A stretch of 64,000 nt of DNA from Oceanibium sediminis (GCF_003265325.1 NZ_QGNX01000001.1:124001-188000); one strand, 5' to 3'; counted from the first letter of the stretch, positions 34,534 to 44,129 are shown. The notes: a model not told the origin generated them from the sequence alone. Numbers and translations are program-made.

Positions 34534-36909
34534 TCAGCTTGCGGACTGCATCGCGGCCCAGACACGGGACGGCGACAATGGCATATCGATATCGGGGACG
34601 TCATATCCCCCATTGTTCAGGGCATCCAGAACGGCGTTGACCACCGCTGGCGGCGCGCCGATGGCCCCTGCCTCACCGCAGCCCTTCACCCCGAGGGGGT
34701 TGTGCGGCGTCGGTGTCTGGCAACTGTGATCCACCACGAAACAGGGCAGGTCGCTGGCGCGCGGCATTGCGTATTCCATGAACGACCCGCTGGTCAGCTG
34801 GCCGTTCTTGTCATAGACCGCGCTCTCCAGCAACGCCTGGCCGATCCCCTGCGCGACCCCGCCGTGCTGCTGCCCTGCCACGATCATCGGATTGATGATG
34901 GTGCCGAAATCATCGGCGGCCACGAAGTTGAGCACCTCGACGACGCCTGTCTCGGGATCGACCTCCACCTCGCAACCATAGGCACCGGCGGGATAGACGA
35001 AGTTCTCGGGATCATAGAACGCGCTTTCCTCCAGCCCCGGTTCCAGCGTGTCCGAGGGGTAGTTGTGGGGTACATAGGCCGCAAGCGCTACCTCGGCCCA
35101 TGCCATCGACCTGTCCGTGCCCGCCACGGTGAACTGACCGTTCACAAGGTTCACGTCCTCCTCCGAGGCTTCAAGGATATGGGCAGCGAACTTGCGGGCC
35201 TTGGCAATCACCTTTTCCGTTGCCTTAAGGATCGCGGCGCCACCTACCGCGCCCGAGCGCGATCCGTAGGTGCCCATCCCGAAGGGGATCTTCGCAGTGT
35301 CGCCGTGGATGATCTCGATCAGCTTCTCATCGATGCCCAAATGCTCGGCCACGATCTGTGCAAAGGCGGTTTCGTGCCCCTGCCCGTGGCTGTGGGTGCC
35401 GGTGAAGACCTGGATCCCGCCCGTCGGGTTGACCCGGACCATGGCGGATTCGTAAAGCCCGGCGCGCGCGCCCAACTGCCCGATCAACTGCGATGGCGCA
35501 AGGCCGGAGCATTCGACCCATGTCGCGAAGCCATAGCCGCGCAACTTGCCGCGCGCGGCGGACTCCTGCCGGCGCGCGGCGAACCCGGCGTAGTCCGACA
35601 GGTCCAGCAGCTTGTCGAGCGTGGCATGGTAGTTGCCGCTGTCATAAACAACCGCCAGGGGCGTCTGATAGGGGAATTCCTCAGGTTTCACGAAGTTCTT
35701 GCGCCTGAGTTCCGCGGGGTCGATGCCCAGCTCCCGCGCCGCCTTGTCGACCAGGCGTTCCAACTGATAGGTGCCCTCCGGCCGCCCCGCGCCGCGGTAG
35801 GCATCCACCGGAACCGTGTTGGTGAACACCCCTTTCACGTTCACATAGGCCAGCGGCGTCCGATACGCGCCGCCTGCCGCGGGTCCGTGCAGATAGGTCG
35901 GCGTCACCGTTGCAAACAGGCGCAGATACGCCCCGAGGTTGGCGTAGGTTTCCGTGCGAAAGGCAAGGAACATCCCATCGGCGTCCAGGGCCAGCTCGAT
36001 CTTTGTCTGGTGGTCACGGCCCTGCGCATCCGACACGAATGCCTCGGTCCGACTAGACGTCCACTTGACCGGACGGCCCAATATACGCGCCGCGAGGGTG
36101 ACGAAAGCCTCTTCGTTGTAGTTATAGATCTTCGAGCCGAAAGCCCCCCCCACATCCGGGGCGACGACCCGCAGCTTCGTTTCGGGTATGTTCAGGACGA
36201 ACGCGCCCATCATCATCCGGATGACATGCGGATTCTGACTGGTGGTCCAGAGCGTGTACTGATCGTCCCCCGCGTCATACTCGGCCACCGCGCAGCGCGG
36301 TTCCATCGGGTTGGCGACGACACGCTGGTTCACCAATTCAAGGCTTGTCACGTGATGCGCGGTTTCGAAAGCCGCGTCCACCGCCGCCTTGTTGTCCTGG
36401 ATGAAGCCCCAGTCGAAGCAAAGGTTGGAGGTCAGCTCTTCATGCACCTGCGGCGCACCGGCTTCAACGGCGGCCTTGGCATCGGTCACGGCCGGCAGCT
36501 CTTCCATTTCGAGCACGATTTTCTCAGCCGCGTCCCTTGCCTGCTCGATCGTCTCGGCCACGATCCCGGCAATCGGTTCCCCGACATGCCGGACAATGCC
36601 TTCGGCGAGCACCGGGTGGCGCGGTTCCTGCTGCACGGAACCGTCGATGCTGGTCACTGTCCAGGCCGTCGGCAGGCTGCCGGTATCCTTGAAATCCTCG
36701 TCGGTGAAGATGCGCAGAACGCCGGGCATCGCCGCCGCCTCGGTCGTATCGATGCTGCGGATCCGCCCATGGGCCACATCCGAGCGCAGGAAATACGCAT
36801 AGGCCTGACCGGCCCTATTGATGTCATCCGTATACCGGCCCTTGCCGGTCAGGAACCTTACGTCTTCGCGTCGTTTGCTGCTGGCGCCAATTCCACTGTC
36901 TTTCGGCAT
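34534..36909 (-). CDS. coxL: Molybdopterin-binding large subunit, form II CoxL (CO dehydrogenase-like)
   Basis: 791 aa, full length. Xanthine-oxidase family: 'PDVGGAFGSKIYNYNE' (about 251-266), the active-site loop 'VDAYRGAGRPEGT' (370-376), and catalytic Glu746 in 'GVKGCGEAGAIG'. True (form I) CO dehydrogenase has AYxCSFR here with the Cu-binding Cys; the AYRGAGR loop marks form II, whose physiological substrate is unsettled. It is coded after coxS and before coxM, the S-L-M order typical of form II. Cytosolic. No local moaA, coxD/E/F or coxG. Confidence 0.92.
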   Translation of the reverse strand: MPKDSGIGASSKRREDVRFLTGKGRYTDDINRAGQAYAYFLRSDVAHGRIRSIDTTEAAAMPGVLRIFTDEDFKDTGSLPTAWTVTSIDGSVQQEPRHPVLAEGIVRHVGEPIAGIVAETIEQARDAAEKIVLEMEELPAVTDAKAAVEAGAPQVHEELTSNLCFDWGFIQDNKAAVDAAFETAHHVTSLELVNQRVVANPMEPRCAVAEYDAGDDQYTLWTTSQNPHVIRMMMGAFVLNIPETKLRVVAPDVGGAFGSKIYNYNEEAFVTLAARILGRPVKWTSSRTEAFVSDAQGRDHQTKIELALDADGMFLAFRTETYANLGAYLRLFATVTPTYLHGPAAGGAYRTPLAYVNVKGVFTNTVPVDAYRGAGRPEGTYQLERLVDKAARELGIDPAELRRKNFVKPEEFPYQTPLAVVYDSGNYHATLDKLLDLSDYAGFAARRQESAARGKLRGYGFATWVECSGLAPSQLIGQLGARAGLYESAMVRVNPTGGIQVFTGTHSHGQGHETAFAQIVAEHLGIDEKLIEIIHGDTAKIPFGMGTYGSRSGAVGGAAILKATEKVIAKARKFAAHILEASEEDVNLVNGQFTVAGTDRSMAWAEVALAAYVPHNYPSDTLEPGLEESAFYDPENFVYPAGAYGCEVEVDPETGVVEVLNFVAADDFGTIINPMIVAGQQHGGVAQGIGQALLESAVYDKNGQLTSGSFMEYAMPRASDLPCFVVDHSCQTPTPHNPLGVKGCGEAGAIGAPPAVVNAVLDALNNGGYDVPDIDMPLSPSRVWAAMQSAS

Positions 36910-37005
36910 TTCAAATCTCCCTGAAAATGCGGGGCATTTCCCCCGTCGTTTTTTCGGGACCCACCCGGATGCGTCCGGGGGTGGTCGATCTTTTGCAGCG
37001 CGGGA

Positions 37006-37488
37006 TTACTCGGCCGCGACCGGGGTCAGCTTCGCCGCCGCCGTCTGGATCGCTTTCACGATGTTGTGATAACCGGTGCAGCGGCAGATGTTCCCTTCGA
37101 GGTATTCGCGGATCTCCGCCTCGGAGGGGGTGGGATTGTCCCTCAGCAGCGCCGCCGCGCTCATCACCATGCCCGGCGTGCAGAAGCCGCACTGAAGCCC
37201 GTGCTCGTCCTGGAACGCCTGCTGCACGACGCCAAGGGTGCCGTCCGCGTTGGCCATACCCTCGATCGTGGTGACTTCGGCGCCGTCCGCCTCGGCGGCG
37301 AACATGGTGCAGGCCTTCACCGCCTCGCCGTTGACATGCACCACGCAGGCGCCGCACTGGCTGGTGTCGCACCCGATGTGCGTGCCGGTCAGGCGCAGGT
37401 CGTCACGCAGGAAGGCGGACAGCAAGGTGCGCCCCTCGACCGCGCCGCTGACCGGCTTCCCGTTCACGTTCATTGAGATCTCGACCAT
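37006..37488 (-). CDS. coxS: 2Fe-2S small subunit of form II CO-dehydrogenase-like enzyme
   Basis: 160 aa. Two 2Fe-2S sites are complete: plant-ferredoxin type Cys40, 45, 48 and 60 ('[24 protein letters not shown]') and the second cluster Cys100, 103, 135 and 137 ('[10 protein letters not shown]', '[10 protein letters not shown]'). It passes electrons from the molybdenum site to FAD. First gene of coxS-coxL-coxM on the minus strand. Start ATG at 37488 with GGGAGGAATTCG ahead; the long upstream frame to 37896 is antisense to the epimerase gene. Confidence 0.95.
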   Translation of the reverse strand: MVEISMNVNGKPVSGAVEGRTLLSAFLRDDLRLTGTHIGCDTSQCGACVVHVNGEAVKACTMFAAEADGAEVTTIEGMANADGTLGVVQQAFQDEHGLQCGFCTPGMVMSAAALLRDNPTPSEAEIREYLEGNICRCTGYHNIVKAIQTAAAKLTPVAAE

Positions 37489-37684
37489 CGAATTCCTCCC
37501 TCTGATGGTGTGATTTGTAGCCGCCGGGACGGTTGGCCCGCTCTCAGGCTTATGCGCACAGCTTGGCGATAATTCCCTGTCATTGGAAGCCCTTTCTCCG
37601 CCGCGCGGGGAATCCGGCGGGCAGCGCAAGCGACAAAGACGCGCGGGGCTTGGCATGGCCCGCGCGGCGGCGCATATAGCTGGA

Positions 37685-38089
37685 ATGATCGGACGTTTGA
37701 ACCATGTCGCCATCGCCGTGCCGGACCTCGACGCCGCCGCCGCGCAGTATCGCGACACCCTCGGGGCCGAGGTCGGCCCGCCCCAGGACGAACCCGAGCA
37801 CGGCGTCACCGTCGTGTTCATCACGCTGCCCAACACCAAGATCGAGCTGTTGCATCCCCTTGGCGAAGGCTCACCCATCGCAGGCTTTCTGGCCAAGAAC
37901 CCGTCGGGCGGGATTCACCACATCTGCTACGAGGTGGAGGACATCCTGGCCGCCCGCGACACGCTGAAGGCCAGCGGCGCGCGGGTGCTGGGCGACGGGA
38001 CGCCGAAGATCGGCGCCCATGGCAAGCCGGTGCTGTTCCTGCACCCCAAGGATTTCACCGGCACACTCGTGGAGCTTGAGCAGGTATGA
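37685..38089 (+). CDS. mce: Methylmalonyl-CoA epimerase
   Basis: 134 aa, the usual size for this VOC-fold enzyme. Metal ligands are visible: His in '[13 protein letters not shown]', His in '[13 protein letters not shown]', and the terminal Glu in 'TLVELEQV', plus '[13 protein letters not shown]'. It interconverts (2R)- and (2S)-methylmalonyl-CoA in propionate and ethylmalonyl pathways. Start ATG at 37685, divergent from coxS over 196 bases. The stop overlaps the DUF1467 gene by 4 bases. Confidence 0.94.
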   Translation: MIGRLNHVAIAVPDLDAAAAQYRDTLGAEVGPPQDEPEHGVTVVFITLPNTKIELLHPLGEGSPIAGFLAKNPSGGIHHICYEVEDILAARDTLKASGARVLGDGTPKIGAHGKPVLFLHPKDFTGTLVELEQV

Positions 38090-38361
38090 CCATCACCGGC
38101 GCCATCGTCCTGTTTGCCGTGATCTGGTTCATGGCGCTGCTGATCGCCCTGCCGCTGGGGCTGCGCACCCACGGGGATCGCGGCGTCAACAGCCAGGCGG
38201 AGCCGGCGTTTTCGCCGGTCAACGCGAACGTGCGGCGCAAGATCCTCTGGGTGACCGCGATCACCATCGTGCTGTGGATCCCGATCTGCCTGTTCATCGC
38301 CTCGGGCATCGTGAGCATCGACGACCTGGACTTCTGGGGCCGCCTCGGCCCCAAGGGCTAG
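38086..38361 (+). CDS. DUF1467 family membrane protein
   Basis: 91 aa with two hydrophobic segments (about 6-25 and 54-75) and the middle motif 'LGLRTHGDRGVNSQAEPAFSP'. DUF1467 proteins are small alphaproteobacterial membrane proteins found just downstream of methylmalonyl-CoA epimerase; function unknown. ATGA overlap with mce gives coupled translation. Convergent with the M32 peptidase (2-base gap). Confidence 0.92.
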   Translation: MTITGAIVLFAVIWFMALLIALPLGLRTHGDRGVNSQAEPAFSPVNANVRRKILWVTAITIVLWIPICLFIASGIVSIDDLDFWGRLGPKG

Positions 38362-38363
38362 GC

Positions 38364-39857
38364 TCAGATCCCGTAAAGCGCGCCGAATTTCGCCTGGAGG
38401 TAGCTGACCAGCGCCTCGGGGCCCGGCGCGCGGCCGATCGCCTGCGCCACGATCTGTTCGGGCGGCACCGTCGCCGCCCTGGCGTGGACCTTTTCCGTCA
38501 GCCAGTCCGTCAGCGGGCCGAAATCCCCTTCCGCGATCAGCCCGTCGATCCCCGGAATCTCGGCGCGCATCGCCGCGAACAGCTCGGCGGCATAGATGTT
38601 GCCCAAGCTGTAGGTGGGGAAATAGCCGAACAGGCCCTGGCTCCAATGGGTGTCCTGCAACACGCCCCGCGCCGCGTCGGGGACCGGCACGCCGAAGTCG
38701 CGCTGAAAGGCGTCGTTCCACGCCTCTTCCAGGTCCGAAACCTCAAGCCGGCCCTCGATCAGGTCCGCCTCCAGGCGGGTGCGCAGCAGGATGTGCAGGT
38801 TGTAATGCACCTCGTCCGCCTCGGTACGGATGCAGCCGGTTTCGACCCTGTTCAGCGCGCGATACAGCGCGTCTGCATCCGCAAGCCCGGTATCCCCGAA
38901 GGACTCGCGGAAATGCGGCGCAAGCCACTCAGAGAACGCGGCGGAGCGCCCGATCTGGTTTTCCAGCATCCGGCTCTGGCTTTCATGCACCCCCATCGAG
39001 GCATATTGCCCCGCCGGTTCCAGCAAGGTCGCCTCGGGCATGTTCTGGTTGTAGACGGCGTGCCCCACCTCGTGAATCACCGAGAAGAGGCAGCCGAGGG
39101 GGTCGTCCTCGTCCACGCGGGTGGTGATGCGCACGTCCTTGCCGCTGCCCACGCAGAAGGGGTGCACCGTCAGATCGATCCGCCCGGCGGACAGGCGGTA
39201 GCCGAAGGCGGTCGCCACGGTCTTTGACAGCGCCAGCTGCGCGGCGGCCGGGAAGTGGCCGCGCGGCGTGGGCATCTGCCGGCCGCTGGCGGCGATGGCG
39301 GCGCGCAGCTCGGACAGGGGCGCGCGCAGCCCCTCGAGCATCGGCATCAGGACCGCGCCGGTCATCCCCGGCTCGAATTCGTCGAGCAGCGCGTCGTAAA
39401 GCCCCTGCCCCGGCGCCGCCATCGCGGCGGCGTGCTCGCGCTTGAGCGCGACCATCCGCTCCAGCGTGGGGGCGAAATCGGCGAAGCGGTTCGCCGCGCG
39501 CGCCGCCACCCAGACGCCCCACCCGGTCGAGGCCGCGTGCGCCAGCGCCCCGGCCAGCGCGGCGGGGACACGGGTGGCGCGGGCATGGGCGCGCGAGATC
39601 AGCGCGACGTTGCGCGCCGCCGCCGCCGGCAGCTCGGCCCCGTCCAGCGCGGCCAGCCAGTCCGCGATGAGCGGATCGGTCTTGCGCTCATGCGCGGCGG
39701 TCTTCAGCGCCGCCGCCTGCTCGGCGCGCTGCGCGGCGCCATCGGGGGGCATCACCACCTCCTGGTCCCACATCAGAACGCCCGAGACCTGGTCCAGCGC
39801 GGTGGTCTGGCGGACATGGGCGATCAGCCGGTCATAGGCGGTCATGGCGTCGGTCAT
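38364..39857 (-). CDS. M32-family metallocarboxypeptidase
   Basis: 497 aa, the normal length. Zinc motif HEVGH in 'SVIHEVGHAVYNQNMP', with 'GVHESQSRMLENQIGRS' supplying the third ligand, and 'DEVHYNLHILLRTRLE' downstream. M32 enzymes (Taq-carboxypeptidase type) remove C-terminal residues in the cytosol. Start ATG at 39857 (MTDAMTAYDRL), preceded by AAGGAGCATCCCGCC; the 25 upstream codons to 39932 are not needed. Confidence 0.94.
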   Translation of the reverse strand: MTDAMTAYDRLIAHVRQTTALDQVSGVLMWDQEVVMPPDGAAQRAEQAAALKTAAHERKTDPLIADWLAALDGAELPAAAARNVALISRAHARATRVPAALAGALAHAASTGWGVWVAARAANRFADFAPTLERMVALKREHAAAMAAPGQGLYDALLDEFEPGMTGAVLMPMLEGLRAPLSELRAAIAASGRQMPTPRGHFPAAAQLALSKTVATAFGYRLSAGRIDLTVHPFCVGSGKDVRITTRVDEDDPLGCLFSVIHEVGHAVYNQNMPEATLLEPAGQYASMGVHESQSRMLENQIGRSAAFSEWLAPHFRESFGDTGLADADALYRALNRVETGCIRTEADEVHYNLHILLRTRLEADLIEGRLEVSDLEEAWNDAFQRDFGVPVPDAARGVLQDTHWSQGLFGYFPTYSLGNIYAAELFAAMRAEIPGIDGLIAEGDFGPLTDWLTEKVHARAATVPPEQIVAQAIGRAPGPEALVSYLQAKFGALYGI

Positions 39858-40030
39858 GGCGGGATGCTCCTTCGTGTTGCGCGGCAGGATAGGCTGGGGC
39901 ACACTGGCTGCAAGGGAATATGACCACCGCATTTCCGCTCATTCACACAGCACACGAAATTTTTAGACGGAATGCGCCGGGCCGCCCGTAGTATCCCGTA
40001 CAACTGCCCCAGACGCCCCAAGGACGCCCG

Positions 40031-41407
40031 ATGATCGATCTTGACGAAGCCATATCCGCCATCCGCTTCGGCTATGGGCTGCACCCTGCCCAATCCGCGC
40101 CCGCCACGCCCGAAGGGCTGCTTGCGGAGCTGTCCGGCCCCGATCCCGCGCTGCCCGCGCCCGCCCCGGACCTGGACCAGCGCCTTGCCCTGCGGGTGGA
40201 GATCTACAGCCTCAGGCGGGAACGGAGGAAAGCGAAGGACGAGAAGAAGGTCGACGCGATTTCCCGGAAGCTCAAGGAACTGAACAACGATCTGGGCGAT
40301 CTGACCGACGCGGATGCGAAGCGGCTGTTCTCCAACGCCGTCCACGCCCCCGCCCCCTTCCGGGAGCGGCTGGTGCATTTCTGGACCGATCACTTCACCG
40401 TCGCCGCGAACAATCGGATCATAGAAACCGGCGTGCAGGAGATGATCGATTCCCGCATCCGCCCCAATGTGAACGGCAATTTCCGCGACATGCTGATCGG
40501 GGTCACGCAGCATCCCGAGATGCTGATCTACCTCAACCAGGCCAATGCCGCCGGGCCGAACTCCCCGGCGGGCAAGAGCCGCAAGCGCGGCCTGAACGAA
40601 AACCTCGCCCGCGAGATCATGGAGCTGCACACGCTGGGTGTCGGCGGCCCCTACACCCAGGCCGATGTGCGGGAATTCGCAGAGCTGCTCACCGGGCTCG
40701 CGTCCGGGCGCGACGGCTTCACGTTCAACGCGCGCATGGCCGAACCGGGGGCCGAGCAGGTGCTCGGCAAGCGCTACGGCTCGGACAAGCCCGCGAAGCT
40801 CCGTGACGTGGAACAGGCGCTGGGCGACCTGGCCCTGCATCCGCAGACCGCGACGCACCTGGCCAGCAAGCTGCTGGTGCATTTCATCGGCGCTCCGGCG
40901 GACCCGGAACTGGTTGAGCGCATGGCGCGCGCCTACCTGGACGCGGACGGCGCGCTGGTGCCGATGTATCGCGTGATGCTGGAGGACGAGCGCAGCTGGC
41001 GCTTGCCGCTGCAAAAGGCGAAGACCCCCTTCGAGTTCATCGTGTCCGCCCTGCGCGCGATGGACGGGATCGTGCCCGATGTCGCGCAGGCCCGGGCGAA
41101 GGACGTGCGCCGCACCCTGCGCCTGCCGATGGAGCGGATGGGCCAGCCCCTGCTGCGCCCCAACGGCCCCGACGGCTGGGGCGAAGCCCCCGAGACCTGG
41201 ATCACCCCGTCGGGCCTGGCCGAGCGCATCGACTGGATTTCCGAACTGACCCAGGGCTACGCGCGCGACGTCGATCCCCGCGCCTTCATCGAGCAGACGC
41301 TCGGGCCCGTCGCCTCGCCCCTGCTGGAGCGCGCCGTCGCCGGGTCGGAAACCCGGCATGAAGGCGTGGCGCTGGTCCTCGCCTCGCCCGAATTCAACCG
41401 CCGCTGA
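40031..41407 (+). CDS. DUF1800 domain-containing protein
   Basis: 458 aa. Family hallmarks are visible: 'RLVHFWTDHFTVAANN', 'MLIYLNQANAAGPNSP' and 'GLNENLAREIMELHTLGVGG', then 'LASKLLVHFIGAP'. Members are large proteins of unknown function, usually beside a DUF1501 gene as here (16-base gap). I see no clear signal peptide at the N-terminus (MIDLDEAISAIRFGYGL). Probably a two-gene operon with the next gene. Confidence 0.92.
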   Translation: MIDLDEAISAIRFGYGLHPAQSAPATPEGLLAELSGPDPALPAPAPDLDQRLALRVEIYSLRRERRKAKDEKKVDAISRKLKELNNDLGDLTDADAKRLFSNAVHAPAPFRERLVHFWTDHFTVAANNRIIETGVQEMIDSRIRPNVNGNFRDMLIGVTQHPEMLIYLNQANAAGPNSPAGKSRKRGLNENLAREIMELHTLGVGGPYTQADVREFAELLTGLASGRDGFTFNARMAEPGAEQVLGKRYGSDKPAKLRDVEQALGDLALHPQTATHLASKLLVHFIGAPADPELVERMARAYLDADGALVPMYRVMLEDERSWRLPLQKAKTPFEFIVSALRAMDGIVPDVAQARAKDVRRTLRLPMERMGQPLLRPNGPDGWGEAPETWITPSGLAERIDWISELTQGYARDVDPRAFIEQTLGPVASPLLERAVAGSETRHEGVALVLASPEFNRR

Positions 41408-41423
41408 GCGCGAAAGGAAGCGA

Positions 41424-42620
41424 ATGATGTCCGATGTTGTTCTGAATCGCCGCCGCCTGCTGACCACCTCGCTCGCGCTTGGCTGTTCCGCCGCGGCAAG
41501 CCCGCTGATGACGCCCGTCACGCTGGCCACCACGCCGGGGGACTCGCGCCTCGTGGTGATCGTCCTGCGCGGCGCGATGGACGGGCTGGACGTGGTGCAG
41601 CCGGGCGGGGACCGGCACCTGCGCGCCTATCGTGGCGACCTGTCCCTGGGCGAGGAGGGCGGCGCGCAGCCGCTGGACAATTTGTTCATGCTGCACGGCG
41701 CGCTGGGCGGCCTGATGCCCCTTTGGCAGGCCGGAGAGTTGAGCTTCGCCCACGCCGTCTCCACGCCGTATCGCGACCGGCGCAGCCATTTCGACGGGCA
41801 GGACCTGCTGGAAAGCGGCGGCAATTCGCCTGACGGCGGCATGACGCCGGGGCGCGACGGCTGGCTGAACCGTATGCTCTCGCTCATGCCGGATACCGAC
41901 AGCCGCACCGCTTTCGCGGTCGGGCGTGAAAACCTGCTTCTGCTCACGGGAAAGGCACCGCATTCGAGCTGGTCGCCGGATTCGGACCTGGAACTCAGCC
42001 CGCAGGCGCAGCTGCTGCTGTCGGTGATCTATGCCGAGGATCCCCTGTTCCGCACCGCCGCTGAAACCGCGATGGACATTTCCGACGACATCGAGATGTC
42101 GAACGGGATGACCCCCCGCGCCGCCCGCCGCGCCGAGGCGCTGGCCGCTTTCGCCGCCGAGCAACTGTCGCTCGACAGCCGCGTCGCCGCCTTCTCGCTC
42201 AACGGGTGGGACACCCATGCGAACCAGTTCCGCGCCCTTCCCAACGCCCTGGAAGAGCTTGAAACCGCCATCCTGACCCTGAAAGCGGGACTTGGGCCGG
42301 TCTGGGAAAACACCACCGTGCTGTGCATGACGGAATTCGGGCGCACCGTGCGCCAGAACGGGAACAAGGGCACCGACCACGGCACCGGCGGCGCGGCGAT
42401 CTTCGCCGGCGGCGCGCTGCGCGGACGGCAGGTCCTGGGCAAATGGCCGGGGCTGAGCGAGGACGCGCTCTACAAGAACCGCGACCTGATGCCCACGAGC
42501 GACGTGCGCAGCTATGCCGCCTGGGCGATGCGCGGCCTGTTCGGCCTGAAGCAGAACGACCTTGAGGGGCTGGTCTTCCCCGGCCTCGACATGGGGAACG
42601 ACCCGAAGATGATCGCCTAA
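41424..42620 (+). CDS. DUF1501 domain-containing protein, Tat signal
   Basis: 398 aa. N-terminal twin-arginine-type leader 'VLNRRRLLTTSLALGCSAAAS' predicts folded export. The mature part has the alkaline-phosphatase-like DUF1501 blocks: 'RLVVIVLRGAMDGLD', 'HFDGQDLLESG', 'WDTHANQFRALPNAL' and 'VLCMTEFGRTVRQNGNKGTDHG' with metal-type His/Asp. Biochemical role unknown. Start ATG at 41424 with AAAGGAAGCGA ahead, inside the operon with DUF1800. Confidence 0.93.
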   Translation: MMSDVVLNRRRLLTTSLALGCSAAASPLMTPVTLATTPGDSRLVVIVLRGAMDGLDVVQPGGDRHLRAYRGDLSLGEEGGAQPLDNLFMLHGALGGLMPLWQAGELSFAHAVSTPYRDRRSHFDGQDLLESGGNSPDGGMTPGRDGWLNRMLSLMPDTDSRTAFAVGRENLLLLTGKAPHSSWSPDSDLELSPQAQLLLSVIYAEDPLFRTAAETAMDISDDIEMSNGMTPRAARRAEALAAFAAEQLSLDSRVAAFSLNGWDTHANQFRALPNALEELETAILTLKAGLGPVWENTTVLCMTEFGRTVRQNGNKGTDHGTGGAAIFAGGALRGRQVLGKWPGLSEDALYKNRDLMPTSDVRSYAAWAMRGLFGLKQNDLEGLVFPGLDMGNDPKMIA

Positions 42621-42684
42621 AGCCCCGCGCGCGCCCGTGCTTCCCGTCCTTGACGGGCATCGGGAATGGCGATCTTCTTCGCCC

Positions 42685-43383
42685 ATGACAGACACCGCGC
42701 CGCCCCTTGCACACTGGCGACCGCCGCACCGCGCTTTCCGGCCGTTGCGGGGGCGATACGCTGAGCTGTCCTTCCTGACACCCGCCGACGCCGGGGCCCT
42801 GCACGCGGCCTTTGGCGAGGACACTGCGATCTGGGACTACATGGCCTACGGTCCCTTTGCGGACGCAGACACCTATGCAGACTGGATCGCGCGGATCGGC
42901 GCCGCCGGGGATCCGGTCTTCTACTGCATCACGGATATCGCGACCGGCCTGCCCGGCGGTGTCGCCAGCTACCTGCGGATCACCCCGCTCGCCGGCAGTA
43001 TCGAGGTCGGGCACATCAATTTCGCCCCCCACCTGCAACGCACCCGCGCCGCGAGCGAGGCGATGTACCTGATGATGCGCCAGGCCTTCGACCTCGGCTA
43101 CCGGCGCTATGAATGGAAGTGTGACGCCAGGAACCTCGGCTCACGCCGCGCGGCGCAGCGCTATGGCTTCAGTTTCGAAGGCGTGCATCGCCAGGCCGGG
43201 GTGGTGAAAGGGCGGAACCGCGACACGGCCTGGTTCTCGCTGCTCGACCGGGAATGGCCCGCCGTGCGCGCCGCCTTCGAAAGCTGGCTGGCCGAGGACA
43301 ATTTCGAGGATGGCGTGCAACGCCGCCCGCTGTCGGCGCTGACCGCGCCCTTGCTGGCCGCCGGGGATCCTGCCCTCGGCTGA
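42685..43383 (+). CDS. GNAT-family N-acetyltransferase (RimJ/RimL-like)
   Basis: 232 aa. Acetyltransferase fold with the beta-strand 'GGVASYLRITPLAGSIEVGHINFAP' and the acetyl-CoA loop 'LQRTRAASEAMYLMMRQAFDLGYRRYEWKCDARNLGSRRAAQRYGF', typical of RimJ/RimL-type protein acetyltransferases. Acceptor unknown. Start ATG at 42685, 65 bases downstream of DUF1501 and 107 bases before azoR. Confidence 0.88.
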   Translation: MTDTAPPLAHWRPPHRAFRPLRGRYAELSFLTPADAGALHAAFGEDTAIWDYMAYGPFADADTYADWIARIGAAGDPVFYCITDIATGLPGGVASYLRITPLAGSIEVGHINFAPHLQRTRAASEAMYLMMRQAFDLGYRRYEWKCDARNLGSRRAAQRYGFSFEGVHRQAGVVKGRNRDTAWFSLLDREWPAVRAAFESWLAEDNFEDGVQRRPLSALTAPLLAAGDPALG

Positions 43384-43489
43384 ACTGTCGCCGTGCCGGA
43401 TACAGTCTGTCTATCTCAATCCCATTGATGCCTTGCGGGATATCCCCCACCTGTCTGTCAGCAAATCGATGAACCTGATGGAGCCCCTC

Positions 43490-44062
43490 ATGGCCGACAA
43501 GACCCTTCTGATCCAATCCAGCGCCCGCAAGCCGGGCTCGGTCACGCGCAAGCTGGCCAGCGACCTTGCCGCTGCCCTTGGCGCGCCCGTAACCGAGCGC
43601 GACGTCAGCGCCGGGTTGCCGCTGATCGACGAAGCCTGGATCGCCGCGCGCGATGCCGGCGCCGAGAACGGCGCGCATGACCTTTCCGACGAACTGATCG
43701 CCGAATTGCGCGACCACGACACGCTGATCATCGCCGTCCCGGTCTACAACTTCGCGATACCGGCAAGCCTGAAGGCCTGGATCGACCAGATCGCCCGCGC
43801 GGGCGAGACGTTCCGCTACACCGAGAACGGCCCCGAGGGGCTGCTCAAGGGCAAGACGGCCTACCTGGTCATCGCCTCGGGCGGCACGCCGGTGGACAGC
43901 GGCTGGGATTACGCCACGCCCTACCTGCGCCATGTCCTGGGCTTCATCGGCATCACCGACGTGCATGTCGTGGCGGCGGATTCGCTGGGCAACAACGCGG
44001 ACAAGGTGCTGGACGCCGCCGAGGCAAGAATTGCACAACTGGCGCAGCCCCTGGCCGCGTGA
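43490..44062 (+). CDS. azoR: FMN-dependent NADH-azoreductase
   Basis: 190 aa flavodoxin-like fold. 'TLLIQSSARKPGSVTRKLA' binds FMN phosphate, 'VPVYNFAIPASLKAWIDQIARAGETFRYTENGPEGLLKGK' is the AzoR signature, and 'ASGGTPVDSGWDYATPYLRHVLGFIG' follows. It reduces quinones and azo compounds with NADH. Start ATG at 43490 with GGAGCCCCTC upstream, preferred over the open frame to 43433. A strong intrinsic terminator follows. Confidence 0.93.
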   Translation: MADKTLLIQSSARKPGSVTRKLASDLAAALGAPVTERDVSAGLPLIDEAWIAARDAGAENGAHDLSDELIAELRDHDTLIIAVPVYNFAIPASLKAWIDQIARAGETFRYTENGPEGLLKGKTAYLVIASGGTPVDSGWDYATPYLRHVLGFIGITDVHVVAADSLGNNADKVLDAAEARIAQLAQPLAA

Positions 44063-44099
44063 CGTTGACAAACCCCCTTCGGGTTCCTGAATAAGGCGG

Positions 44100-44129
44100 G
44101 CGGCCCCGGTGCGGGCCGCTCCGTTTTTT
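44100..44129 (+). terminator. Intrinsic terminator between azoR and the nitroreductase gene
   Basis: GCGGCCC (44100-44106) / GGGCCGC (44113-44119) then TCCG and six T (44124-44129). It lies 38 bases after the azoR stop and only 20 bases before the next start. A TTGACA at 44065-44070 and an AACCC-ccttc-GGGTT stem (44071-44085) precede it, so it might also attenuate transcription of the nitroreductase gene. Confidence 0.75.

Noticed and set aside
34534-36909. Authentic (form I) CO dehydrogenase
   Set aside because: The active-site loop is AYRGAGR without the Cys of AYxCSFR, and gene order is S-L-M, so only form II is supported.
34702-36924. A 740-codon plus-strand open frame
   Set aside because: Fully antisense to coxL, whose motifs are unambiguous.
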